A DNA stretch of 64,000 nucleotides from Echinarachnius parma (lineage: Eukaryota; Echinodermata; Echinoidea; Clypeasteroida; Echinarachniidae), in NCBI GenBank assembly GCA_037951105.1, contig JBAMJV010004014.1, forward strand, positions 1-64,000. The letters run 5' to 3'. The notes below the pieces were generated by a model. The model was not told the DNA's origin. It made no database searches and saw only the letters and a list, made by a program, of their open reading frames with translations. Positions 12,100 to 22,360 of this stretch are shown piece by piece. How positions within the stretch are numbered: the first letter of the stretch is position 1; every line of letters begins with the position of its first letter. A program made the translations under genes and the position numbers.

Positions 12100-14802
12100 A
12101 TGTTAACATCGAGAACAATGTTGAACCGTAGGAGTATATTCTTCGCCGTGTGCATCAGCGTGGCGATGTACCTTGATGGACGATCCGAGGCAGCATCGAG
12201 AGCGTCTTTTCATCAGCGCAAAGATTTTGCTTTAACACCGCTTGAAACAGCTCGAAATCAAATGAGACACGGAACTGAGTATTGTACCCTGTTTACGTAT
12301 GAAGCTGAGAAAGGCGTCGACTGCAGTAACATACATCTCACATTTGTACCCAGCGATTTACCAGCAGATATGAAGTACTTTGACTTATCTAGTAACCGAA
12401 TTCAGACTTTGTGGAATAACTCCTTCAGTCGATACGTACATTTGGATAGTTTGCGTCTTTCTTCCAATAATCTAAGTAGGATTGAACATGCGGCATTCAA
12501 ACCTCTCACACAATTGACCACACTCAGTCTTAATTCAAACACGCATCTTCACCTAGGTAACGGAATATTTGAATGGTCCAAACAACTTCAGATCTTAGAT
12601 ATTTCCATGTGTGGATTGACATCGTTACCAAGTGACATCGTGGAATCCTCCAACCTTCTCGCACTACAACTGATGGGCAATAATCTAACATCCGTAAACT
12701 TTACTGCCTGTAAAATGCAGCAAAACGGATTTATAGATTTAACCTTTAATCATATCCCATCCCTTACTCCCGAAACATTTACGTTGGATTGTCACTGTGA
12801 CTCCCTTGACATAAGCTTAAACCCGATTCAATCAATCGATCCAGATGTCATCGCCTCTCTACGTGTCCGGTCTCTTTCATTTGGAGGAGACAACATTGCG
12901 TCTACGACATGGACTCATTTCCTGGAAGGCGTTGCCAGATCAAGTATAAAGGTCTTACATGTCACTTTTATAGATCAGATTCCATCAGATTTATTTGACG
13001 CATTAGAGGATTATCCCTTAAATGAGCTGTATTTAGTCTTGGACGATAAATTGATGCTTTATCCGCACGTATTTAGGAAGCTGACAAAAGTATCAAGTTT
13101 ATACTTGTATGGAAACGGAATCGAGACATTGAGGCCTGAGTATTTCTCTGGCATGACTAGCCTACACAAACTCTATCTGGGTTCCAATTCAATCAGTTCA
13201 ATAAATCCTTTTAACTCTTCTTGGGACGTGAATCTGACGATGCTCGGTCTACATGGCAATAGATTGCAAGACATAAAACCATTTGCATTTTATGGTTTGA
13301 ACAATTTAGCCATACTAAATTTGATACAAAAAGATCTATCTACTGTGCATCTGGATTCTTGTTCAGTACTTCAAAACTTGCGCACATTAAAGCTTGCTGG
13401 GGGTGGGTTAATATTTTCGTTTACGATGCAGTTGCCCAATCTAGTATCCCTCACATTTGATCGTATGAAGATCTTTTCAGGTTGCTTAAATCCGGGAGAA
13501 ACCTTCAAGTACACTCCTTCTCTTGAGGTGCTTAACATGGCCGATGCATCCATCGAATCTCATGCCCTATGGAACGATATCTTGAACGTGTCATTGTTTC
13601 AAGGACTGCATTCCTTACGCTCTCTAGACCTGAGAGATAATTTATTTTATGAGCTACCCTCCAGCGTTTTTCAGGATTTATGGTCTTTGAAAAAACTAGA
13701 TCTGAGTACATGTGAAATAAGATCTGTCAAATCGAGTGCTTTTAAGAGATTGAAATCACTCCAGACATTATTTCTACAAAATAACCACATTCATAACTTC
13801 CACCCGGCTTCGTTAAATGACTTGCCAAAACTTTCAATATTCCATGCTGATAATAACGAACTAGACAGTCTCGATCCAGATTTCTTCAAACACAATTCAT
13901 TAATTATCAACATAACACTGTCGCATAATCACTTTGCAGGCTTCAACAAAAGTACCTTCGACCCTGTATGGTCGTCTTTACAGTGGATCGATATATCGGG
14001 AAATCCACTAGTCTGTGATTGTCAGCTTCGTTGGTTAGTTGATTGGTTTCGCGGTTCTCTGCAGATTCAAAGTGAAAGTGAAACCATCTGCTCGCCCGTG
14101 TCGGCCACGTTGGAACCGTTTCGCGGGAAACCCTTGATAAACTTCGATCCGAAAGGCCTGTGTGACACAAACGCTACACTTTACGCTGCTATTACTGTGT
14201 GTGGACTAGCAGTATTGGTCATTCTAGTGCTGATGTACCACAACCGCTGGCGTCTGAAGTACAAGTTATTTCTTCTGAAACTGGCCTTGGTAGGCTACAA
14301 AGAGATCCAGGATGCTCGCGATCCAGAGGACTTTGACTTTCACCTAAATGTCATATTCTCTGATGAAGGCGAGGGGTGGGTACAAAGGCAACTGCGACCC
14401 TTCGTCGCAGAGAGCTGTCCACATCTGGCTAGTAACGTGTTTGGAGATGAAGACCTCTTCCTTGGCATGCATGTTCTTGATGCTGTTCTCCACGCGGTGG
14501 AAAATAGCTTTAAGACCCTGATCCTCGTCAGCGCGGCAGCTGTAAACGACCAATGGTTCATGACCAAGTTTCGCATCGCTCTGAATCACGTGAACGATGC
14601 CCAGACAGAAAATGTCCTCCTGGTCTTCTTAGAGGACGTCGAAGACGATGAGCTTCCGTTTCTTGTAAGGCTTTTTCTGAGCGACCATGGATCATATCTC
14701 TACTGGACCAACAATGACGTAGGGCAAAAATACTTCTGGAAAGAACTGAAGAAATATTTGACTGTAAATCGAAGGACCGATCGTCGGATCCCAGTTGAGT
14801 AA
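12100..14802 (+). CDS. Toll-like receptor, single exon
   Basis: A 900-residue type I membrane receptor of the innate immune system. ATG at 12100 (a second in-frame ATG is at 12118); a TTCTTTAG acceptor-like site ends 1 nt upstream, so a 5'UTR intron is possible. It has a hydrophobic signal segment (about residues 12-30), leucine-rich repeats to about residue 630 (LDSLRLSSNNL, SLQTLFLQNNHI), an LRR C-terminal cap (CDCQLRW at 639), a transmembrane helix at 694-714 and a cytoplasmic TIR domain from FDFHLNV (745) to YFW (878-880). The intact single exon matches the usual sea-urchin TLR form. Oddity: the BB-loop region reads FGDEDLFLG (781-789), so both the conserved Arg and the Pro of the usual RDxxPG motif are replaced (Glu784, Leu788). 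Ligand and adaptor use cannot be read from sequence. The family call is secure; which TLR it is cannot be told. Confidence 0.95.
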   Translation: MLTSRTMLNRRSIFFAVCISVAMYLDGRSEAASRASFHQRKDFALTPLETARNQMRHGTEYCTLFTYEAEKGVDCSNIHLTFVPSDLPADMKYFDLSSNRIQTLWNNSFSRYVHLDSLRLSSNNLSRIEHAAFKPLTQLTTLSLNSNTHLHLGNGIFEWSKQLQILDISMCGLTSLPSDIVESSNLLALQLMGNNLTSVNFTACKMQQNGFIDLTFNHIPSLTPETFTLDCHCDSLDISLNPIQSIDPDVIASLRVRSLSFGGDNIASTTWTHFLEGVARSSIKVLHVTFIDQIPSDLFDALEDYPLNELYLVLDDKLMLYPHVFRKLTKVSSLYLYGNGIETLRPEYFSGMTSLHKLYLGSNSISSINPFNSSWDVNLTMLGLHGNRLQDIKPFAFYGLNNLAILNLIQKDLSTVHLDSCSVLQNLRTLKLAGGGLIFSFTMQLPNLVSLTFDRMKIFSGCLNPGETFKYTPSLEVLNMADASIESHALWNDILNVSLFQGLHSLRSLDLRDNLFYELPSSVFQDLWSLKKLDLSTCEIRSVKSSAFKRLKSLQTLFLQNNHIHNFHPASLNDLPKLSIFHADNNELDSLDPDFFKHNSLIINITLSHNHFAGFNKSTFDPVWSSLQWIDISGNPLVCDCQLRWLVDWFRGSLQIQSESETICSPVSATLEPFRGKPLINFDPKGLCDTNATLYAAITVCGLAVLVILVLMYHNRWRLKYKLFLLKLALVGYKEIQDARDPEDFDFHLNVIFSDEGEGWVQRQLRPFVAESCPHLASNVFGDEDLFLGMHVLDAVLHAVENSFKTLILVSAAAVNDQWFMTKFRIALNHVNDAQTENVLLVFLEDVEDDELPFLVRLFLSDHGSYLYWTNNDVGQKYFWKELKKYLTVNRRTDRRIPVE

Positions 14803-14809
14803 AGGCCGG

Positions 14810-15180
14810 CGCAGACAGAGCCGACTCGACCCGATCCGACTCGTTTTCAGCCGGATTAACTCAGTATGCGCTGCCTCAGGACTCCGGTTTCCATCAAGTG
14901 CCAGTCGGAGGTCATTCGAGACCGATTCAACATGTTGGATCGGCTCCGAAAACCAAATGGTCTCGGTCTCGGCCTCGACATTTTTGACGGATCTTTGACT
15001 CGGCTTCGAAAAAACTTCACCGACAACTCCCCCCCCCCCCCCCCCTCCTAGAAAAATCCTCACTGACACCCCCCCCCCCCCCCCTCGACAAATCTTCATC
15101 TACACCCCCCCCCCCTTGAAAAATCTTCACCATCACCCCCCCCCCCCCCCCTACCCCCCCTTGACAAATTCCTGGGTACG
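14810..15180. repeat. Repeat with poly-C minisatellite behind the TLR gene
   Basis: The first half has repeated CCGATCCGACTCG, TCGGTCTCGG motifs. The second half has about four units of a 30-45-bp repeat consisting of (C)11-17 followed by TTGAAAAATCTTCACC or similar (C runs at 15029-15045, 15069-15084, 15105-15115, 15136-15151). The same repeat type lies reversed at 985-1240. Confidence 0.7.
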
Positions 15181-15184
15181 CTAC

Positions 15185-15614
15185 TGCAAACAACAAAGTA
15201 AAAAGCCTGTTATCATTCAAAAAGAGCCAATAAAGCTCAAAAGGGCGCTCACTAAAAACTCATTGGTTTCAATAATTTAAATTAAACATATTATGCATGT
15301 GATGTTTCGTTAAAAAATTGATTAAATAGAGAGATCATCAACAACTATTTAAAAACATCTTTTGTATAATTTTGAAAAGTGTACATTTTTTTTTTTCAAC
15401 GGCTGGTTTAACATTATTTAATTATTGTGGGACCCCACAATAATTACAAATGGTTATATTTATGGATATTTCAGCCGTTTCTGAACCGATTTTGATCAAA
15501 TAAAGTTTATCCTGTCATTAAAGTGGTATCTTCTTTCAAATTTTACACTCATTACCTTACAAATAAATTATTTCGTGCAGCGCCTTCTTTACCAAACCTC
15601 AACTATCCCTTTAA
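15185..15614. mobile_element. TTAAAGGG family A element, left end lost
   Basis: Matches 18430-18894 (AAAGAGCC, AGGGCGCTC, ATTTCAGCCGTTTCTGAACC) and ends CTCAACTATCCCTTTAA at 15614. The left terminus is missing. An AATAAA at 15229 lies in it and could be a TLR polyadenylation signal, but this is unsupported. Confidence 0.65.
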
Positions 15615-17918
15615 TATATTTCAGTAAACACAATGTTCAAATTGTTGTCTGGAACTGAAGAAAATATATTTTTGATGGTAAATCCCAAGACTGATCGAAC
15701 AGTCCAAGATTTGTTTTTGAAAAGTATTACTTTGATTTAATAGTCTTACAGTACACATTACCATTTGAGAGAAATTTGAACAGTAAAACAGAAAACTTAT
15801 TATTAATTCCCGAAGATGATTTCATAATTTTCGGTTTTTTGTCAAGATGTATAAGCTTCTATATACATACGTCCATTAGAAAAGGTTTCCTATATTTCGA
15901 AGTGCGAGGCGAAGGGGTGAGGGGGGGGGGGGGGGGGGGGGGGGGGCTAGGGGCTGCACCCCCTTCCCGAGAGTTTTGAAAACAGCAATATGCGGACAAA
16001 TGGCGTCTCAAAGTCGTGTAGGCTCATATTATTATCACCTTCAGGCAAAATCGTGAAAACGGCCATATTCTTGAAGAGGCTCCTCACATTTGGGAAAAAT
16101 GATATGTTTATGTCATATTCGGGCAAATCATGTGATTTTCGGACTTACTTGTATAAGATATATCTAAATTGTAACTTGTATAAGAAATATCCAGTACATA
16201 TTTAATTCATGTCCTTCTTAAAACGTATAATTAATGAGACGATGTTACTGTATAATCTTGATTGATTGATTTGTGTCATATTATGTATACATGTATTTTG
16301 AAATATTTTAGTTGCTCAAATGATCTCCTGCTTAAGTGCTATAGTTTTACTAGCATAATAATGCTATTGTACAGTCATTTTTCACCAATTGATGAGAAAT
16401 TGTTAAATATTGTAAATAATTTGTGATTTTGTCGAATCGGTATAATTCAATTCAAATTCATTTCAAAATTATCAAACAATCAAACACATCATATTTTCAG
16501 GCGAGACAAAGTGGTGAAAACCATATTTCTTCCTCTTGTTTTGCTTGGAAGGTTAAAAATGGGAATAAGGATAACATAATATTGTGTATAAAAGACCCCC
16601 CATGAAAAAGAGTATACGCGAGGGTCTTTGCCGGTTAGAGCATCAGCCAAGCAATCCGGAGGTCTGAGTTTTGATCCGAGGCGAAATTTCACGCCGAAAT
16701 TTGAATTGCTCATTTTTATTTTTAGATAATTATATCCAATACATGTGGAACGTGTCATAACCAAAATAATGCTCTGTACATATTTTGACAAAATTGAAGA
16801 GCTTTCTGCCAAAAGGCGCTATATCAACTTTTTCAACTTTCGAGGAAAACGGGTTTCTTTGCCAAACTTTGTAAACCTGCTAGCTATGGGAATATGCAAA
16901 TTAATCTTTCCATATTTTGATTTTGAATGAGTAATTTGTCCTAAAATGTGGTTTTCTAGATAGCTACGTAGCTTATAAATATAGATAATTATATCGTTAA
17001 CTCAATTTGTATGGAAATACGTTGATTTAGCGCCTTTTGGAACTGAGCTCTTCATTAATACTTGTTTTTGAAATGACATGCAGGAATACAAATATTTTCT
17101 TTATGTGGTAAACAATGGCGAGGCGATGGGGCGGGGGCTCATGGGCCCGAGCACCCCTTTTGGGTTGTTTTTTTGTTTGCTTGTTGGTTGTTCGCCGGGA
17201 ATTTGTTATTGTGGGGCTTTGGAAAGCTATATACAATCCGAAAGCTTCTGGGGGGCCGCGTACCCAGGACCCCGCCAGAGGCCCTAAGGGAGGACCCTAG
17301 CGGCTCAGGCTTATATGTGCTCCCAGGTTGGAGCTCCCCTTGCTACATTCCTGGCTTTGCCACTGGTGGTAAAACATCTATATAATAATCATGATAATGG
17401 AGTCTTACATCGCACATATGTCATGTACCTGTCTATCACAATGCATGATAAAAAACAAATCAGCCAATGTTTCGAGGGTTCTTTGACGATTTTTTTTCTC
17501 ACCCGTTCTCTACATACATGTAATATAGTATGACGTCATTATATTAAAGGACCCCCCCCCCCCCCCCCCCCATAACGAGGTGGATTTTTCTGTCTAGATA
17601 AAAGGATACTCCTGTTCATAGGATATGGTTTGAAATAACTAAATCAATTAAAACTTTAAAGTGATCCCTTAATACTGGCTGTTTTTTTTGTTGTTAATTT
17701 AGCAAAAGAGATAATGTTTATGGGGCGAATTGTAAGCCCTTACAAAATGATTTGGTTTGTATCTGTTTAGTTATAAATATAGCACCAGCTCACCTTATAC
17801 TCTGCCTGAACTTACATTTATTTTGAGTGCTTTGTTTACTACTCATTTTGGTTTGTGGATTGTTTTGATTGATTGATTGATTATGTGCGTGCCTGCAGTG
17901 GAGAATGCCGATCACTAG
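15615..17918. other. Intergenic interval without a recognisable gene
   Basis: Holds a 26-bp G run (15921-15946), a 20-bp C run (17552-17571), a degenerate tRNA-like stretch near 16630-16690 (GGTTAGAGCATC, GAGTTTTGATCC) and a GC-rich repeat at 17115-17360. Short frames here have no family features and no splice context. Confidence 0.5.
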
Positions 17919-18295
17919 CCGGTGTCACGCTAAATCCGTACGCACTGCGAAATTCGTACGCAGTCGCAAATACGCATGCGCACCTGTGGGAAAATTGCCT
18001 GCAAAATTCGTTCCCATTCATGCCATTTGTAATAAAGCATGCAAAATCCCTCCTTGAGGCTCCTTGCAGCACAAAGTGTTGTCAAAACCCGACGGTGGAT
18101 GAAGAAAATCCATTCACGCCATTTAAAAATTTGATAAAACATGTGTCAATTTGTTATTTGAATGAAATTGCGGCGTAATAATGTACACGATTTTCGCAAG
18201 ACACGCACCATATATAATAGGCATAACTGTCTAAGCGCATGCGCATTTGCGACTGGGTACGGATTTCGCAGGTCACGGATATAGCACCACACCGG
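17919..18295. mobile_element. MITE with about 60-bp inverted ends (CCGGTGT...GCGCATGCGC)
   Basis: 377 bp. The left end CCGGTGTCACGCTAAATCCG and the right end, read inward as CCGGTGTGGTGCTATATCCG, continue as matching arms through AGTCGCAAAT and CGCATGCGC. The left arm has a small internal duplication of the CGTACGCA motif. Non-coding. Confidence 0.75.
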
Positions 18296-18347
18296 ACTCA
18301 CCACCCGGGCTCATGCATTCTGCCCGTGACAGTTAGAAATAATTCAT

Positions 18348-18894
18348 TTAAAGGGATAGTTGAGTATTGGTCAAACTTAACTTTAGTAACCAAAACCTGC
18401 ACCATTACGGTATGAAATAATAGTTATAACTTCACCATGCTCGAAAAGTATACACAATTACAAACGACTAAGTAAAATCCCTGTTATCATTCAAAAAGAG
18501 CCGTAACAACTCAAGAGGGCGCTCTCTAAAAAAAATTGGTTTTAGCCATTTTTTATACAAAATTGTGCATTTAATGTTTTGTTAAAATAATGATTCAATA
18601 GAGATATCCTCAACAACTTTTAAAAAATACCTATTCAGATTTTTTTCAAAGTAATCTTTAAGCATTTTAACATTTTTTCTAAAAAGTCAAAATGTCCCCT
18701 GGTGAAGAATTTTTGAATACAAATATGTTTATGGATATTTCAGCCGTTTCTGAACCGATTTTGTTCAAATAAAGTTTATTCTATCATTGAAATTGTATGT
18801 TCCTTCAAATTTGACAGTCAGTTTTTCATTATCTCACAAAAAAATATTTTGTGAAGTGCCCCCCTATTATACCAACACTCAACCATCCCTTTAA
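18348..18894. mobile_element. TTAAAGGG family A element, complete
   Basis: 547 bp bounded by TTAAAGGGATAGTTGAGT and ACTCAACCATCCCTTTAA. Interior landmarks: AAACCTGCACCATTAC, AGAGGGCGCTCTCT, TTCAGCCGTTTCTGAACCGA. The terminal TTAA may be a target duplication (as for piggyBac-type elements) or part of the inverted repeat. Not coding. Confidence 0.82.
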
Positions 18895-19460
18895 TTGTTA
18901 ATACAAAAAGAGAAATTAGAAGGAAAAAAAGTGACAAACCTTTTTTTTTTAATGTACATGTACATGATTGTGTATATATATAATAGATAGATAATAAATA
19001 ATATGTACATGTCTGTGTATGTCCACTGTGATTTATTGTAAAAATGGCGTCAAATGCATGACATGCAATATGACAATAATGTCAAATCACAAAGGTGTAC
19101 GAAACGACCAAGGACTAGAGGGGCTATGGCCTCAGGTTTTTTTTTTTTAAACGGTGATATATTCCGCCGGAAAGCATTACAAAAATTGGGCAAAATTATG
19201 TATTTATGTGGGTTAGTGGGTAAAATGATATCTTAATCGGGCACATTCGGGCTAACTTGTCATATTAGAGCAAAATTTTAAAAAGTACCGGTATATAATT
19301 TTTGAGCAGCTATGTGCCTGTTCTCTGTTTGCATGTAAGATACAGGACGGATGAGGTATATAATGTACATGTAAATATTATATTCAAAGGTATTTCCGAA
19401 GCGACTCTTTTTATTCTATGAAAAAAACGAACTAAAATCCTGAAAAAACAACTTGGTGCC

Positions 19461-19516
19461 ATGTGGGTGTGTATGTGTGTGTGTGTTTGTGTGTTTATGT
19501 GTGTGTGTGCGTGTGT

Positions 19517-19551
<35 letters not shown>

Positions 19552-20031
19552 TGAATGTATGTGCCGTGCGTTTGAGTAAGTGTGTGTATGCGTGTGTGTG
19601 TGTGTGTGGCTGTGTGTGTGCGTGTGTGTGTGTGTGTTCTCACGCCGGCATTCTTGTGGGGTCTCGTGTGGGTACAATTATATACTTGTGGGGTATTTGT
19701 TCCTTGTGGGGAATAAATCATAGACCCCACTAAGGAATAGCCTTAAATCGGCGTATTTAGCTTCAAAGAGTTATGTGACAAAATCTTGTGACTGTGGCCC
19801 ATAAGTGATACTTGAGGGGAAAAAAATTTCTAGACACACCCCTACCCTCCCATGCACTCAGAAGGTTGCCTTTTTTCGTTGCAAAGATTTTGTGGAAAAA
19901 AAAAACAGTTTGAAGTAGCACTCCTTCAGCCTGTGGTAGCACAAGTACCCCACAAGTCGGTGCCCACAAGTATGCCAGGGTAAGTATGTGTGTGTGTGTG
20001 TGTGTGGGTGTGTGTGTGCGTGTGTGCGGGT
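19461..20031. repeat. (GT)n microsatellite split by a CTTGTGGGG-rich insert
   Basis: GT tracts at about 19461-19639 and 19986-20031 flank a segment (about 19634-19980). The segment's ends are inverted: CGGCATTCTTGTGGGG on the left and TGGCATACTTGTGGGC read from the right. It repeats CTTGTGGGG internally, suggesting insertion of a small element into a GT array. Confidence 0.6.
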
Positions 20032-20832
20032 AAGTTTTAGTGAGCGTTTTTGGTAAAGTGTTTGCATTGCAGAATTTGAGCTTTTAACATTTAAAAATTA
20101 TTGATTTAAATATGTATTTTTTAAAGATTTTTAAAAATTATTATTATTATTATTATGTTTTTTTTATAAATTGAATGTGAGAAGATTTCCGGGCGAAGGG
20201 GGGGGGGGGAGGGTGAGTGTGCTGGGGGTGGGGGGGGGGGGGGGGTGGGAGAAGTAGCATGTCTTACTTCTTTTTTTTATCTTTTTTATATTTTTGTGAA
20301 TTACACTTGATTTGTACACTTGAGATGTAAACTTTTACTATTTGAAATGTTATTCAATTGTAAATGTTATGTTAATTTGGAGAAATAAAAATCATTAAAA
20401 AAAAGTGGGTGTGCGTGCATGTGCGTGAGCGTAATTATTTCTGTACGAAAAATACAGACAATTATTTGGGATTATGAAGAAGAAGCAAAAAGGGCAGGTA
20501 TTAAAATGGTAAATTAGGGGTTCACTTCAAGTACAAAACTTGGAACAACATAAAGTAAATGTAATTTGATAATTATTTTTCATAATTATGAATTGATATT
20601 ATGTTGTTTGGATTATTGGGAGCTAGCTAATTATCATTAAGGTTTCGGGATTTCTCCTGTCTTTCGTTTAATGTGACAGCTGTCTACATTGTTAATCAAT
20701 TGTTGTTGTTTTTAGGTTGAAATCAAAATTAGCAGATAAAGGGAAAGGGGCCGGTGCCTGATGTATGGCCGAGTGAGCGAGTGTATGTGTGTGATGGTGT
20801 AATCAGTTAATCAGTGCTTTGGTGGCCCGATG

Positions 20833-21207
20833 GCGAATTTTTAAACCGTAGGATGGCAACTGGAGATAAGCAGTGAGCATGCGCAGTGATGTTGGGCACA
20901 GTTTTCAGACCTTAGTGAAAACTGTGCATGATACATTTACTAAATAAACCGCTACTCAACACTTATTATGGCAAAAGAAAAGAAGAACAGAGGATTGTAA
21001 CCCATGTTATCAAGAAGTGTTGAAGTCCACAGCAAGACCATTAGGCCACGTAAATTGCCGATGGTCAGTTTCATTGTAATTATAATCCTCAAACTCATCC
21101 AAACCCTAATCCAAGTAATGAATATTCATGAGTAGCCCTTGACCTACATCGCTGCTTATGAATAATTCATCAATCTCCAGTTGCCATCCTACGGTTTAAA
21201 AATTCGC
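20833..21207. mobile_element. 375-bp TIR element with perfect 9-bp target duplication
   Basis: Perfect 35-bp terminal inverted repeats beginning GCGAATTTTTAAACCGTAGG. The direct repeat GGCCCGATG flanks the element exactly on both sides (20824-20832 and 21208-21216). A 9-bp duplication with long inverted ends suggests a Mutator-like or Merlin-like non-autonomous element. No coding capacity. Confidence 0.92.
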
Positions 21208-21421
21208 GGCCCGATGGGGATTTCTTGGGCTAAGTGGGGAGTAGCATGTCTAAGCTCCTTTTATCTTTACTGTAACCTCCATTATTTTTTTATTTTATGA
21301 AGTGAATTTAATTTTCAGTATTAATACTTGTTTAGGAACAACTGCAGAATACCCCACCAACCACTCCTCTAGATTGTTGGTCAGCCAACGACCAACGGAG
21401 TCAGTGAATAGTTAAATTATT

Positions 21422-21712
21422 TCAATTTTTTTAATTTGCAAAAAAGATATTACCCTAACAAAAGCCCCCACCTTAGTCCAACTAGGCGCCATTAGTGGCC
21501 AACGTGCCAATTAGGGCCAACAGAGTAAGTGTATGCAAATTATTTCTAGGTGGATAGCAAAATCGCCAACTATAATTTTTTTATTTGCAAAAAATACTAC
21601 CTTACAAAAGCCCCAACCTTATAGTCCAAAGGCGCATTAATCTCCAATTATCAATTTTTTAATTTGCCAAAAATATTACTCTAACAAAAGCCCCCAGGCG
21701 TCATTATTAATC
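21422..21712. repeat. Three diverged tandem units (ATTTGC...ACAAAAGCCCC)
   Basis: Units begin near 21422, 21570 and 21650. Each has a T-rich stretch, AATTTGC, AAAAATATTAC-like text, then ACAAAAGCCCC and a GGCGCCATTA-like end. Non-coding, upstream of IWS1. Confidence 0.6.
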
Positions 21713-21860
21713 TTCCATATTAATTCTTGTGGATGTATGCAAGGTAAAAAATTATATTTCATGTTTCATTAAAACTGTTATTATTCTGTTCTCTGTTTAT
21801 GAACATTAAGAAACAATTGCTGAAAATCAAACAAAATTAAAGGGGTCGAGTTTTCCCGTC

Positions 21861-21922
21861 CCAGACAACTCGACCCGGTCGAGTTGATATGAGTCGAGCT
21901 GTCCGTTGGTCGAATTGTCTGG
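21861..21922. other. Imperfect inverted repeat upstream of IWS1
   Basis: CCAGACAACTCGACC and GGTCGAATTGTCTGG form a 15-bp stem (one mismatch) with an intervening GTCGAG-rich loop, about 440 bp upstream of the IWS1 ATG. It might be regulatory, but nothing further supports that. Confidence 0.4.
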
Positions 21923-22360
21923 CATCTGTATTGTCAAGCGCAGCGGATATAATTGCGTGCCAAAAACACTGCGTTTCTTTCAGGAAATTTGCTTTTTGAT
22001 GGCAACATCAAACGTTTATATTTGTCATCAATTGCATCTGAAAATGTAGATCGACTTCATGTTTATTTACCAGTAATACAACAGTGAACTTGTCAATGTG
22101 GAGCCTGACGAGTTCGCGATAAGCGCCATCGTCATTTTAACGCGATGTTTGGATTTATACGACTTGTGTAGTCCCACGTGCTGATTTTTGCCGATGTTTA
22201 AAATTGGCCTATTCGCAACTGACTTGATTGACTGAACCTGATAATCTGAGACTGAGGACAACGCGACGACACTTCCGATTGTTTTTCAAGAAACAAATTT
22301 ACTCCACCAACATTTGAGAGACGGACTTTCATCAACAAACTCTCGACTATTGAGACAAAT

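Noticed and set aside
14692..15220. Gly-rich - strand frames behind the TLR
   Set aside because: Translation of poly-C/poly-G minisatellite units.
16630..16690. Possible tRNA gene
   Set aside because: A- and B-box-like text is present but the B box is degenerate and no cloverleaf with paired acceptor stem can be drawn; treated as a SINE or pseudo-tRNA fragment.
17115..17385. Overlapping + strand frames with Gly/Trp/Arg-rich products
   Set aside because: GC-rich interspersed repeat; the frames overlap one another and none has splice or family support.
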